Assembly (NCBI RefSeq): GCF_005233515.1
Contig: NZ_QFZZ01000007.1
Location: 278,247 to 342,246 of the forward strand
DNA: 64,000 nucleotides
Reading direction: 5' to 3'
Origin: Pseudomonas sp. CFBP13508
GTDB lineage: Bacteria; Pseudomonadota; Gammaproteobacteria; Pseudomonadales; Pseudomonadaceae
Position 1 is the stretch's first letter. Every line of letters begins with the position of its first letter. Under the pieces are notes generated by a model. The model saw only the letters and a list, made by a program, of their open reading frames with translations, did no database searches and had not been told where the DNA came from. Made by a program: the position numbers and the translations under genes. Positions 15,132-24,359 of this stretch are shown here, piece by piece.

Positions 15132-17051
15132 ATGAATAGCTGGTTCGGTAACATCAGCGTGAACATGAAACTCGGCCTGGGCTTCGGCCTGGTGCTGGCC
15201 CTGACCTGCATTCTGGCGCTGACCGGCTGGACCAGCCTCGGCGGCCTGATCGACCGCAGCAACTGGATGAGCGACATCACCCAGCTCAACGCCGGCCTGA
15301 CCAGATTGCGCGTGGTGCGCCTGCAATACATGCTGACCAACGGCGACGAAACCGCCGCGCAGAATGTGCAGACCACCCTGGAAAGTTTTGCCGCTCAGCA
15401 GCAGGCATTGATCAGCAAATTCAAGAGTCCGGAGAACGTCAAACTGCTCAAGCAGCAGGCCGCGACCATCGCTGAATACCAGACCTCGCTGAACAAAATG
15501 CGCAACGCCTATCGCACCGGCAACAGCGCGCGCGACACCATGAGCGCCAACGCTCAGACCGCGTACAACCTGATCGAATCGATCAGCCAGCGCGTGCAGC
15601 AGATGGAGTTGAGCGATCAGCGTTTCGAACAGTTCCAGGCTGTCACTGCGGCCAAGGAAGCGTTCATCCTCGCGCGCTATGAAGTGCGTGGTTACACCGC
15701 GACCAGCAACGCCGAGACCGAGCAGAAAGCCGTCGGCCAGATCGACGCGGCCATCGCCAGCCTCAAACCACTGAATGCGCAATTTGCCGCGACTCAGCAG
15801 GATGCCCTGCGCCAATTGGAAACCGCGCTGACCAGCTACCGCAGCGCGTTGATGGCGTACAAGAACGCCAACACCGATGCCGTGCAGGCGCGTAAGGAAA
15901 TGACCGATCAGGGCACCACCATCGTCGCCCTGAGCGAGCAGCTGTACCAGATTCAACTTGACCGTCGTGACGCTGAAAGCGCCCAGGCGCGCACCTTCCA
16001 GTTGATCAGCACGTTGCTGGCGCTGCTGGTGGGCATCATTGCTGCCGTGATCATCACCCGTCAGATCACCCGTCCGTTGCGCGAAACCCTGGCCGTGGTC
16101 GAGCGCATCGCCAGCGGCGACCTGACCCAGAATGTCACCGTTACCCGTCGCGATGAACTCGGCGTATTGCAGCAAGGCATCGCGCGCATGGGCGTGACCC
16201 TGCGTGATTTGATCAGCGGCATCCGCGACGGCGTCACTCAAATTGCCAGCGCCGCTGAAGAGTTGTCGGCAGTGACCGAGCAGACCAGCGCCGGTGTGAA
16301 CAGCCAGAAAATCGAGACCGATCAGGTCGCCACCGCCATGCACGAGATGACCGCCACCGTGCAGGAAGTTGCGCGCAATGCCGAGGAAGCGTCGCAAGCC
16401 GCTGCCGCTGCGGACGGCGAAGCACGTGAAGGCGACAAGGTGGTGAATGAGGCCATCGCGCAGATCGAACGTCTGGCCAGCGAAGTGGTGCGTTCGACCG
16501 AAGCGATGAGCGTGCTGCAACAGGAAAGCGACAAGATCGGCAGCGTCATGGACGTGATCAAGGCTGTTGCCGAACAGACCAACCTGCTCGCGCTCAACGC
16601 CGCGATCGAAGCCGCGCGTGCCGGTGAAGCCGGGCGCGGTTTTGCCGTGGTCGCCGATGAGGTGCGTGGTCTGGCTCAGCGCACACAGAAATCCACCGAG
16701 GAAATCGAAGGCCTGGTCGCCGGTCTGCAGAACGGCACCCAGCAGGTTTCTGCGGTGATGAACAACAGCCGCGCGCTGACCGACAGCAGCGTCGCCCTGA
16801 CGCGCAAGGCCGGCGCCTCACTGGAAAACATCACCCGCACGGTGTCGAACATCCAGTCGATGAACCAGCAGATCGCCGCCGCTGCCGAACAGCAAAGCGC
16901 CGTGGCCGAAGAGATCAGCCGCAGCATTATCAACGTCCGCGACGTGTCCGAGCAGACCGCAGCGGCGAGTGATGAGACGGCAGCGTCGAGTGTTGAGCTG
17001 GCGCGGTTGGGTGGTCAGTTGCAGCAGATGGTCAGCCACTTCCGCGTTTGA
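15132..17051 (+). CDS. methyl-accepting chemotaxis protein with HBM sensor domain (McpS-like)
   Basis: A 639-residue chemoreceptor, the same length as McpS of P. putida as I remember it, and similar from the first residues (MNSWFGNISVNMKLGLGFG, LTGWTSLGGLIDRSNWMSDI). Order: membrane segment about 12-33, periplasmic helical bimodular (HBM) domain to about residue 285, second membrane segment, HAMP (TRQITRPLRETL), then the cytoplasmic signalling domain with the conserved hairpin tip EQTNLLALNAAIEAARAGE. Methylation helices are Ala/Glu/Gln-rich. McpS senses tricarboxylic-acid-cycle intermediates; this one may too, though ligand residues were not checked. The start follows GGAGG at 6 bases. A repeat array follows directly. 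Confidence 0.92.
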   Translation: MNSWFGNISVNMKLGLGFGLVLALTCILALTGWTSLGGLIDRSNWMSDITQLNAGLTRLRVVRLQYMLTNGDETAAQNVQTTLESFAAQQQALISKFKSPENVKLLKQQAATIAEYQTSLNKMRNAYRTGNSARDTMSANAQTAYNLIESISQRVQQMELSDQRFEQFQAVTAAKEAFILARYEVRGYTATSNAETEQKAVGQIDAAIASLKPLNAQFAATQQDALRQLETALTSYRSALMAYKNANTDAVQARKEMTDQGTTIVALSEQLYQIQLDRRDAESAQARTFQLISTLLALLVGIIAAVIITRQITRPLRETLAVVERIASGDLTQNVTVTRRDELGVLQQGIARMGVTLRDLISGIRDGVTQIASAAEELSAVTEQTSAGVNSQKIETDQVATAMHEMTATVQEVARNAEEASQAAAAADGEAREGDKVVNEAIAQIERLASEVVRSTEAMSVLQQESDKIGSVMDVIKAVAEQTNLLALNAAIEAARAGEAGRGFAVVADEVRGLAQRTQKSTEEIEGLVAGLQNGTQQVSAVMNNSRALTDSSVALTRKAGASLENITRTVSNIQSMNQQIAAAAEQQSAVAEEISRSIINVRDVSEQTAAASDETAASSVELARLGGQLQQMVSHFRV

Positions 17052-17082
17052 TGTTCGTCTTGCGCTGAGGCTGAAACCGAAT

Positions 17083-17913
17083 CGCGGGCAAGCCCGCTCC
17101 CACAGGTTTTCGTGGTCGAGCACTGTTGATGTGTTCATCTCGATAACTGTGGGAGCGGGCTTGCCCGCGATGGCGGTGGGTCAATCAAATCGACGTTGCC
17201 TGACACTGCGCATTCGCGAGCAGGCTCGCTCCCACCTTTGGATTTGTGTGGCTCGCTGGATTTTGAGCACACCGCAATACCCCTGTGGGAGCGGGCTTGC
17301 CCGCGATGGCGGTGGGTCAATCAAATCGACGTTGCCTGACACTGCGCATTCGCGAGCAGGCTCGCTCCCACCTTTGGATTTGTGTGGCTCGCTGGATTTT
17401 GAGCTCACCGAAAATCCCTGTGGGAGCGAGCTTGCCCGCGATGGCGGTGGGTCAATCAAATCAAAGTTGCCTGACACTGCGCCTTCGCGAGCAGGCTCGC
17501 TCCCACCTTTGGATTTGTGTGGCTCGCTGGATTTTGAGCTCACCGAAAATCCCTGTGGGAGCGAGCTTGCCCGCGATGGCGGTGGGTCAGTCAAATCAAC
17601 ATTGCCTGACACTGCGCCTTCGCGAGCAGGCTCGCTCCCACATTGGATTTGTGGGGCACGCTGGATTTTGATCAGACCGCAAAACCCTTGTGGGAGCGGG
17701 CTTGCCCGCGATGGCGGTGGGTCAATCAAATCGACGTTGCCTGACAGTGCGCATTCGCGAGCAAGCTGCTCCCACATTTGGATTTGTGTGACTCACCGGA
17801 TTTTGAGCGCACAGCAAAATCCCCGTGGGAGCGAGCCTGCTCGCGAAAGCGGTGGATCATTCAGATCATCATTGACTGACACTGCGCACTCGCGAGCAGG
17901 CTCGCTCCCACAG
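17083..17913. repeat. array of six tandem 135-bp units made of paired REP elements
   Basis: A GTGGGAGCG(G/A)GC motif begins at 17149, 17285, 17420, 17555, 17690 and 17825, so the unit is 135 to 136 bp. Each unit holds two inverted REP palindromes: GTGGGAGCGGGCTTGCCCGC and, about 65 bases on, CGCGAGCAGGCTCGCTCCCAC. Between them is a nearly constant spacer. A lone REP at 17083-17104 precedes the array. This is a large BIME-type array between convergent genes; the units differ by a few bases. Confidence 0.93.
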
Positions 17914-17931
17914 GGGTCTAGGGTGTCAGGA

Positions 17932-19482
17932 CTATTGGGGATACCCGGTGATTCTGCGGATGCTTTGGTACAGCGGTTTGAGCTGCCGGTACATGCGCAA
18001 ATACACCTCTCTGTACAACTGCTCATAAACCTTCTGCGCCTCAGGCTGCGGTGTGAAAACCGCTCCAACCCGGGTCATCGCCGCAATGGCCGATGGAAAA
18101 TCCCTGTGCATTCCCAACCCCACCGCGCAGCAAATCGCCGCCCCCAACCCGGACGCTTCATACACATGCGGGCGCTCTGCCGGCAGGCCGAAGATGTTGG
18201 CGGTCAGTTGCATGGCGGCGTCGCTTTGCGAGCCGCCGCCGGCGACGCGCAGGCGCAGGATCGACACTTTTGAACGCCGTTCGATGTTTTCCATGCCCTG
18301 GCGCAGCGCGTAGGCCAGGCCTTCGAGAATCGCCCGGTAGATGTGCGCGCGGGTGTGCACGTCGCCGAAGCCGATCATCGCGCCTTTGGCTTCCACGCCC
18401 GGTTCGCGGATGCCCGGTGACCAGTACGGTTGCAGCATCAAACCCATCGAGCCCGGCGGCACCGCGTTGACCAGCGCGTCGAACAGTTGCTCCGGTTCGA
18501 TGCCCTGGGCTTTCGCCTGCTGCATCTCGCGCAGGCCGAATTCGTTCTTGAACCAGCTGACCATCCAGTAGCCGCGATAGATCATCACTTCGCAGTTGTA
18601 CTGATCGGGCACGGCTGAGGGGTACGGCGGGATCAGCGGGACGATTTCCAGGTAGCGTGAGCGTGTGCTGGTGATGGTCGCGGTGGTGCCGTAGGACAGG
18701 CACACGGTGCTGGCATCGACCACGCCGGAGCCGATCACTTCGCAGGCCTTGTCGGCGCCGGCGGCAATCAGCGGCAGGCCTTCGGGAATGCCGGTGTGCC
18801 GGGCGGCTTCGGCGCTGATATAGCCAAGGGTTTCGCCGGGTTTGTGCAGGCTCGGCAACTGCTGCGGGCGCACCGCCAGTGCCTGCCATTTCCAGTCGCG
18901 CGGCGCCGCCCATTTCAGCCGCTTGAAGTCGAAGGGCAGATAGCCGACGCAGCAGCCGACCGAATCGACGAAGCGTCCGCACAAGCGATGAGTGAGAAAG
19001 CCCGAAAGCAGCAGAAACTTGTCGGTCGCCGCCCACACTTCGGGCTGATGCCGGGCGATCCAGTTGGCCTCGGCCTGGGCGCGAAAGTAATCCACCGTTG
19101 CCTTGGCGCCGACCAGTTTGAACAGCCAGCCCCACGGCCCCTTGGTGCCGCCCTCGACCTCGGCCTGACGTTGATCAAGCCAGACAATCGCCGGGCGCAG
19201 CGGTTTGCCGCTGGCATCGACATTGATCACCGTGCCGCGCTGGGTAGTCAGGGACACGCCGGCAATCTGCGCACGGTCGATGCCGGTCTGCTGCCAGAGT
19301 TGCTGACAAGCCTCGCCGAGTTTCGCCCAGTAATATTCCGGATCCTGCTCGGCCCAACCGGGTTGCGTCGAGTAGTACGCCTGCAAGTCGACTTTGCCTT
19401 TGCCGAGCAGATTGCCCTGCAGATCGAAGAGCAATGCGCGCACGCTCTGGGTGCCGTTGTCGATGGCTAACAGGTATTTCAT
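17932..19482 (-). CDS. FGGY-family carbohydrate kinase
   Basis: A 516-residue sugar or polyol kinase of the FGGY superfamily. It opens with AIDNGTQSVRALLFD (phosphate-binding loop 1) and has VSLTTQRGTVINVD, AIVWLDQRQ, LIAAGADKACEVIGSG (ADP-binding and catalytic Asp region) and VAGGGSQSDAAMQLTANIFG near the C-terminus. The start at 19482 follows GGAGA and overlaps the upstream gene by 4 bases (ATGA); a longer in-frame start at 19518 lies inside that gene. It is the last gene of a three-gene operon with glycerol-phosphate-type oxidases, so its substrate may be a glycerol- or ether-related polyol. That is inference. Confidence 0.88.
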   Translation of the reverse strand: MKYLLAIDNGTQSVRALLFDLQGNLLGKGKVDLQAYYSTQPGWAEQDPEYYWAKLGEACQQLWQQTGIDRAQIAGVSLTTQRGTVINVDASGKPLRPAIVWLDQRQAEVEGGTKGPWGWLFKLVGAKATVDYFRAQAEANWIARHQPEVWAATDKFLLLSGFLTHRLCGRFVDSVGCCVGYLPFDFKRLKWAAPRDWKWQALAVRPQQLPSLHKPGETLGYISAEAARHTGIPEGLPLIAAGADKACEVIGSGVVDASTVCLSYGTTATITSTRSRYLEIVPLIPPYPSAVPDQYNCEVMIYRGYWMVSWFKNEFGLREMQQAKAQGIEPEQLFDALVNAVPPGSMGLMLQPYWSPGIREPGVEAKGAMIGFGDVHTRAHIYRAILEGLAYALRQGMENIERRSKVSILRLRVAGGGSQSDAAMQLTANIFGLPAERPHVYEASGLGAAICCAVGLGMHRDFPSAIAAMTRVGAVFTPQPEAQKVYEQLYREVYLRMYRQLKPLYQSIRRITGYPQ

Positions 19483-21074
19483 GGCGTGATCTCCGGCAAG
19501 CCGTGATCGCGCAGCCACAACAATCGATAACGCTGGATTTCCGCTTGCCAGCGCTCATCATCCCAAGCCAATCGCGGCTGGCAGAGCGTGCGAATCGCAG
19601 GCAGATAGTCCTCGCCACCGCGCGGCAGCAACAGGCCCAAACGGGTGCGGCGCAGCAGCAAATCATCCAAATGCAGAATCATTTCCGCCTCGCAGGCGAA
19701 CGCCAGCTCTGCCCACAACGTATCGGTGGCGCCAACCGTTTCCAGACCGAGTTCGCCGAGCAATTGCGCCAGCCTCGGCAGGTCTCGACCGTGACGTCCG
19801 GCCAAGCGTCGCCATTGACTGGCGCCCAGTCCCGCAATTGTCAGCAGCGGCACAGCGGCGAACACCGGCGCGCCGTCATCGACAAAGGAGCGCCCAAGCA
19901 TCACCGCACACGCCTTGAGCACTTCGATCGCTTGCGGGCGAAATGTGGTCAGTTTGCCGCCGGCCAAAGTCACGCAACCCGGCTCCTGCCACAGCACATG
20001 TTCGCGGGTTTCGTTGGACGGTTTGTCCTGCTGCGCACCCGCCGCGCTGCCCACCACCGGACGCACGCCTGACCAGGTCGACAGCACGTCGTCGACGCCC
20101 ACTTCGGCGCCGGGAAATTGCTGTTGGCACGCGGCGAGCAGATAGTCGAGTTCGTCGCTGGAAATGCGCGCGCTGTGGTCGAGATCTTCGCAGTGATCAA
20201 GGTCCGTGGTGCCGACCACCGTCGCGCCTTCCCACGGAAACACGAACACCGGGCGCCGATCGCGCTCATGCAGAAAAGTGAACGCCTGCGCGACCGGCAG
20301 ACGCCAGCCTGGCAGCAACAGATGACTGCCGCGCAACGGTCGTAATTGCCGTGGTGCCTCAGTCGGACGCAGCCGTTCGGCCCATGCGCCGGTGGCAACG
20401 GCCAACACAGCGGAGCGCAATTGCAGCGTCGCCCCGCCCTCGCCATCTTCCACCTGAACCCCGCACACCCGCCCGCCTTCACGCAGCAGTTGCGTGACGC
20501 GCACACCATTGAGCACCACCGCGCCGTCAGCCCGGGCCTCGCGCAGTACGCGCATCACCAGCCGCGCGTCATCAGTCAGCGCATCGACAAAACAGCTGCC
20601 GCCGAGCAGGCCGTTTTCCTTCACCCCCGGGGCGAGAAAACGCAGTTGCTCGGCGTCATGAAAACCATGGTTGCGCCGTCCCGCCAGCGCGTCGTACACC
20701 GAGAGCAAGCTGCCCATGACGCGCGGCCCGGGAAAGCCGCCGCGATAGTGCGGCATCATGAAACTCATCGGCTCGACCAGCCCCGGCGCTTCGTCGAGCA
20801 GGCGCTGACGCTCGCGCACCGAATCGCGGGTCAGGCGCCACTGGCCGTTGGCGATGTAACGCAAACCGCCATGGACCATTTTCGATGATCGGCTGGAGGT
20901 GCCCCAGGCAAAATCGCGCTGTTCCAGCAGCAGACAGCGCCAGCCCCGGCGCGCGGCTTCGCGGACGATTCCGGCGCCGCTGATGCCGCCGCCGATGACG
21001 ATCAGGTCCCAGGTTTCATCCGCCAGTGTCGGCAGAATCTGCTCGCGCCACTGCGCGTTCCAGTTCGCCGTCAT
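19479..21074 (-). CDS. FAD-dependent glycerol-3-phosphate dehydrogenase-like oxidase
   Basis: A 531-residue flavoprotein of the GlpD/GlpA family. It has the dinucleotide-binding motif VIGGGISGAGIVREAARRGW, the typical GTSSRSSKMVHGGLRYI loop, GTTDLDH and LSTWSGVRPVVG, followed by AGGKLTTFRPQA. The C-terminal helical domain (from about residue 400) is also present. Such enzymes oxidise glycerol 3-phosphate or a related compound and pass electrons to the quinone pool. It overlaps both neighbours by 4 bases. Here it is grouped with an alkyl-DHAP synthase-like oxidase and a kinase rather than with glpF/glpK, so it may serve a dedicated pathway and not general glycerol use. Confidence 0.88.
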   Translation of the reverse strand: MTANWNAQWREQILPTLADETWDLIVIGGGISGAGIVREAARRGWRCLLLEQRDFAWGTSSRSSKMVHGGLRYIANGQWRLTRDSVRERQRLLDEAPGLVEPMSFMMPHYRGGFPGPRVMGSLLSVYDALAGRRNHGFHDAEQLRFLAPGVKENGLLGGSCFVDALTDDARLVMRVLREARADGAVVLNGVRVTQLLREGGRVCGVQVEDGEGGATLQLRSAVLAVATGAWAERLRPTEAPRQLRPLRGSHLLLPGWRLPVAQAFTFLHERDRRPVFVFPWEGATVVGTTDLDHCEDLDHSARISSDELDYLLAACQQQFPGAEVGVDDVLSTWSGVRPVVGSAAGAQQDKPSNETREHVLWQEPGCVTLAGGKLTTFRPQAIEVLKACAVMLGRSFVDDGAPVFAAVPLLTIAGLGASQWRRLAGRHGRDLPRLAQLLGELGLETVGATDTLWAELAFACEAEMILHLDDLLLRRTRLGLLLPRGGEDYLPAIRTLCQPRLAWDDERWQAEIQRYRLLWLRDHGLPEITP

Positions 21075-22675
21075 GGCCGCGACTCTGGCAACAGCGTGCC
21101 CGGGTTGAGGCGCCCTTCCGGGTCGAAATGTTCGCTCAGCGCCTGCAACGTCTGCATCGCCAGCGGGCCTTTTTCCCGTAGCAGATACGGCGCATGATCC
21201 TTGCCGACGCCATGCTGATGGCTGATGGTGCCGTGGTTGTCGACGATGGTTTGGCTGGCCGCGTGTTTGAGCATCCGCCAGCGCGCCAGCGTCGCGGCAT
21301 AGTCGGCTGCCGGGCGAAACACGTAGGTGGTGTAAATGCTCGAGCCCTCACCGTAAACGTGCGAGAGATGAGTGAACACATGCACCCGTTCGCCCTCGGC
21401 GGCCAAGGCGTCGCGCAGGCTGTTTTCGATCAGGCTGAGCAAGTGATCGACGTTGCTCCAGTCGGTGGCGGTTTCGAGGGTGTCGACCACGTAACCGGCG
21501 TTCCACAGGTTCTCGCGCAGGTAGGGAAAGCGGAAGCGGTTCTGCGCCCACTTCTTGCCCAGCAGCGTGCCGGTGAACACACCGCCGAAGGCTTTCAGAT
21601 GTTGGCGCGCGTGTTTCAGCGACAGTGCGTTTTGCTGGCGATTGCCGGTCACACCGAAGGTCAACAGGCATTTGCCGTCGCCGGCGCCGCGCAGCTTGAG
21701 GTACTTTTCCAGCCAGGCAATCTGCTGCGGATGGCCGGCCAGCGCCAATTGCGTTTCGGTTTCCACCGCGTTGGACAGACGCAGCATCGACAGCGGTACG
21801 CGCGCCTGCGCCAGTTGCCGGATTGCTTGCAGCGCTTGCGGCCAATCGGGCAGAAACACGCCGTAGAAACGCTCGTCCGCCGGCAACGCGCTGACTCGCA
21901 CTTTGACTTCGGAAATGATCCCGAAACGGCCTTCGCAACCGAGCACCATTTCACGCAGATCGGGACCTGCCGCCGACGCGGGAAAGGTTGGAATCTGCAG
22001 AGGCCCGGCGAACGTTTCCAGGGTGCCGCCGGCGAACAATTGCTCGATCCGACCGTAGCGCAACGACTGCTGGCCACTGGAACGACTGGCGACCCAACCG
22101 CCCAGCGTCGACAGCTCCCACGACTGCGGAAAATGCCCCAGCGTGTAGCCGCGCGCGCGCAACTGGCTTTCCACTTGCGGCCCACTGGCGCCGGGGCCGA
22201 ATGTCGCCAGCAGGCTCTGTTCGTCGAGGTCGGTCAGGCGATTCATTCGCGCCAGCGACACCGTCAGCACCGGGCGCGTGGAGTTTGGCGGATTGATGTG
22301 TCCGGCCACCGACGTGCCGCCGCCGTAGGGAATCAAGCACAGATCCTGATCATGGGCGAGGGCCAGCAATTGGCGGATCTGTTCGGCCGTTTCAGGAAAC
22401 GCCACGGCATCGGGATAAGTACCCAACGCGCCTTCGCGCAACGCCAACCAATCCGGCAGGCTCTGGCCGCGCGCGTGCAGCAGGCGATCGTGAGTATCGA
22501 TGCTGTACAAGCGGTGCGGCACCAGGCGCGAGGTCGGCACTTGCGCCAACGCCGCTGCCAGGGTCGCATCGGGCAATGCCCGGCCAGCGCCCAGACGTTC
22601 GTGGAGAAATGTCGCGCCCTGGGCCGGCAGTTCGACCACCGTGCCTGCCTCTCCCCAGCCGTTCCAGCGTCGCAT
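21071..22675 (-). CDS. alkyldihydroxyacetonephosphate synthase-like FAD-binding oxidase
   Basis: A 534-residue VAO-type flavoprotein. It begins MRRWNGWGEAG, matching the WNGWG start of alkyl-DHAP synthases. It carries the FAD loop PYGGGTSVAGHI, SRSSGQQSLRYGRIEQLFAGG, GCEGRFGIISEVKVRV, and the C-terminal HGTISHQHGVGKDHAPYL that holds the family's active-site histidines. In eukaryotes the enzyme makes the ether bond of ether lipids; bacterial relatives are largely unstudied. I start it at 22675 because AGGA lies 7 bases upstream and the WNGWG start follows; a frame from 22705 is possible. It heads the operon and faces an AraC-type regulator. Confidence 0.85.
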   Translation of the reverse strand: MRRWNGWGEAGTVVELPAQGATFLHERLGAGRALPDATLAAALAQVPTSRLVPHRLYSIDTHDRLLHARGQSLPDWLALREGALGTYPDAVAFPETAEQIRQLLALAHDQDLCLIPYGGGTSVAGHINPPNSTRPVLTVSLARMNRLTDLDEQSLLATFGPGASGPQVESQLRARGYTLGHFPQSWELSTLGGWVASRSSGQQSLRYGRIEQLFAGGTLETFAGPLQIPTFPASAAGPDLREMVLGCEGRFGIISEVKVRVSALPADERFYGVFLPDWPQALQAIRQLAQARVPLSMLRLSNAVETETQLALAGHPQQIAWLEKYLKLRGAGDGKCLLTFGVTGNRQQNALSLKHARQHLKAFGGVFTGTLLGKKWAQNRFRFPYLRENLWNAGYVVDTLETATDWSNVDHLLSLIENSLRDALAAEGERVHVFTHLSHVYGEGSSIYTTYVFRPAADYAATLARWRMLKHAASQTIVDNHGTISHQHGVGKDHAPYLLREKGPLAMQTLQALSEHFDPEGRLNPGTLLPESRP

Positions 22676-22863
22676 GCGTGTGTCCTTTTTCTGCCGTTGG
22701 ATCAAGCTTGCATACTAGTCAGCGCTGGAGATCTGTCACGGTCGCATCCGGCCAGAACCTGTAGCGAATGGCGCCAAACGTCCGGGCATTTACTTTCGCC
22801 GGGCAATCCACTTACCTTGCGCCATTCATTCGCTCACGCGCCGTCGATCAAAGGACCGCGACC

Positions 22864-23880
22864 ATGCCATCGCTCGGCTTCACTTCCGTTCCGCCGCTGC
22901 TCAAATACCTGCGCCATGCCGAACAGTTGGGCATGGCCATCGAGCCTGCGTTGGCGGCGGCCGGGTTGCAGGCGCAGCAGTTGAGCGACAACACCTTGCG
23001 CCTGCCGGGTGAGGTTCACGAGCGCTTGCTGGATTATTTCTGCGAGCACTCGGGCGATGGCTTGTTCGGGCTGCATGCGGCGAATTTCGTCCTGCCCAAT
23101 TCGTGGAGCGTGCTCGGTTACATCACCATGAATTGCGCGACGCTGGGCGATGCGATGAGCCGGATCATGCCGTTCGAAAAACTCGTCGGCGACATGGGCG
23201 TCAGCCGCGCCGAGGTGCAGGGCGAGCACGTGCACCTGATCTGGACCTGCCGTTACCAGCGGCCACGGATTCGTCGGCATCTGGTGGAAAACGTGCTCGG
23301 CTCGTGGCTGCACTACGCGCGCTGGATCGCCGACACGCAGCTGTCGCCGGCCTGCGTATGGCTGGAGCATGCGCGGCCGGATGCGGTGACGCAGGCCGAG
23401 TACGAGGCGTTTTTTGGTTGCCCGGTGCTGTTCGATCAGGCGTATTCGGCGCTGGTGGTGCCGCTGGATTATTTGCAGTTGCCGCTGCGACAGGCCGATG
23501 CGCAGTTGCTGCGAACTCTGGAAGAACATGCGATGGGCTTGCTGGCGACGCTGGAGGATGCGTCGCTCGGGGAGCAGGTGAAAAACATCCTGCGGGGTTT
23601 GCTCAAGGAGGGCTTGCCGCGCAAGGAGCAAGTGGCGGAGCAGCTCAGCATCTCGGTGCGCACGTTGCAGCGGCAGTTGCAGCAGGTCGGGACGTCGTAT
23701 CAGCAGATTCTCGATGAGCTGCGTCAGGAGTTGGCGGAGCATTATTTGCTTAATAGCACGTTGCCGATTCAGGACATTGCGCAGTATCTTGGTTTCACCG
23801 AACCGCGCTCGTTTCATCGCACGTTCAAGAGCTGGCGCGGGATGCCGCCGGGGGAGTTTCGGCTGCGGAATCGGCGGTGA
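22864..23880 (+). CDS. AraC-family transcriptional regulator
   Basis: A 338-residue regulator with an arabinose-binding-type N-terminal domain (LLKYLRHAEQLGMAIEPALAAAGL onwards) and a C-terminal double helix-turn-helix. The last 90 residues show VAEQLSISVRTLQRQLQQVG and IQDIAQYLGFTEPRSFHRTFKSWRGMPPGEFR. Architecture matches OruR/ArgR-type activators in pseudomonads. The start at 22864 follows AAAGGA. It is transcribed away from the oxidase/dehydrogenase/kinase operon across a 188-base spacer, so it is the likely regulator of that operon and probably responds to its substrate. Confidence 0.88.
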   Translation: MPSLGFTSVPPLLKYLRHAEQLGMAIEPALAAAGLQAQQLSDNTLRLPGEVHERLLDYFCEHSGDGLFGLHAANFVLPNSWSVLGYITMNCATLGDAMSRIMPFEKLVGDMGVSRAEVQGEHVHLIWTCRYQRPRIRRHLVENVLGSWLHYARWIADTQLSPACVWLEHARPDAVTQAEYEAFFGCPVLFDQAYSALVVPLDYLQLPLRQADAQLLRTLEEHAMGLLATLEDASLGEQVKNILRGLLKEGLPRKEQVAEQLSISVRTLQRQLQQVGTSYQQILDELRQELAEHYLLNSTLPIQDIAQYLGFTEPRSFHRTFKSWRGMPPGEFRLRNRR

Positions 23881-23893
23881 TGCTGATGACCTC

Positions 23894-23986
23894 TTCGCGA
23901 GCAGGCTCGCTCCCACAGTAGTTCTCGGTTGTCTGCATTTCCGAGTTCACCGCAGATCCCCTGTGGGAGCGAGCCTGCTCGCGAAG
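23894..23986. repeat. pair of inverted REP elements
   Basis: TTCGCGAGCAGGCTCGCTCCCACAG (23894-23918) faces CTGTGGGAGCGAGCCTGCTCGCGAAG (23961-23986). They are of the same family as the array at 17083-17913. They lie just after the AraC-family gene and could act as a transcript end. Confidence 0.88.
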
Positions 23987-24237
23987 GCGTCATTCGCCAC
24001 ACCGATTAAACACGTCTTGGCACAACTGTTTAAAGCGACACGGCATTCCGCGAAACCACCCACAATTCCTTGCGCCGTTGCCTACGCCTGCGCCAGAATC
24101 CGCCGGCTTGTGCGCCTTGGGGCCTGCCGTTAACTTGATTCCGTCACTGATTTCTCAGTGATCGAGCTTAGCGGCTCGGACAGCATTCCGGTTGTACAAG
24201 TCCAATCCGGTCAGGCTCACGCCTGCACTCGATGGTG

Positions 24238-24340
24238 GCTGTGCGCATGGCATCTTCGGATGCACCGGGTTGAATGCTTACCGGTCCGCTAACTTGCGCA
24301 CAGCTGCCTCCCTTTGCTTAGCGGCGAAACGGATGCAGCT
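24238..24340 (+). ncRNA. structured 5' leader with three-way junction upstream of the DUF6124 gene
   Basis: A perfect 10-pair stem, GCTGTGCGCA (24238-24247) with TGCGCACAGC (24295-24304), encloses two hairpins. These are GCATC-TTCG-GATGC (24250-24263, a UUCG-type tetraloop) and ACCGG-N12-CCGGT (24264-24285). A further stem, AGCTGC (24302-24307) with GCAGCT (24335-24340), competes with the last pairs and leads to the ribosome site of the gene at 24360. It has the look of a cis-regulatory RNA; I cannot assign it to a known class. Confidence 0.55.
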
Positions 24341-24359
24341 TCATAAGAGGCAAGCATTC

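Noticed and set aside
15090..16520. A 476-residue minus-strand frame
   Set aside because: Antisense shadow of the chemoreceptor, His/Gly/Leu-rich without domain pattern.
17083..17913. Possible CRISPR array
   Set aside because: The units are 135 bp with conserved spacers and internal palindromes of REP type; spacers do not vary and no cas genes are present.
16969..18273. A 434-residue frame running through the repeat array
   Set aside because: The array of 135-bp units reads through all frames because the repeats lack stops; the periodic peptide is a by-product.
21194..22984. A 596-residue plus-strand reading frame
   Set aside because: Antisense to the alkyl-DHAP synthase-like gene and running into the AraC promoter region; no recognisable domain.
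24192..24359. N-terminal extension of the DUF6124 protein
   Set aside because: It would translate the structured leader; the normal family start MFKVTPNPP with its own ribosome site begins at 24360.
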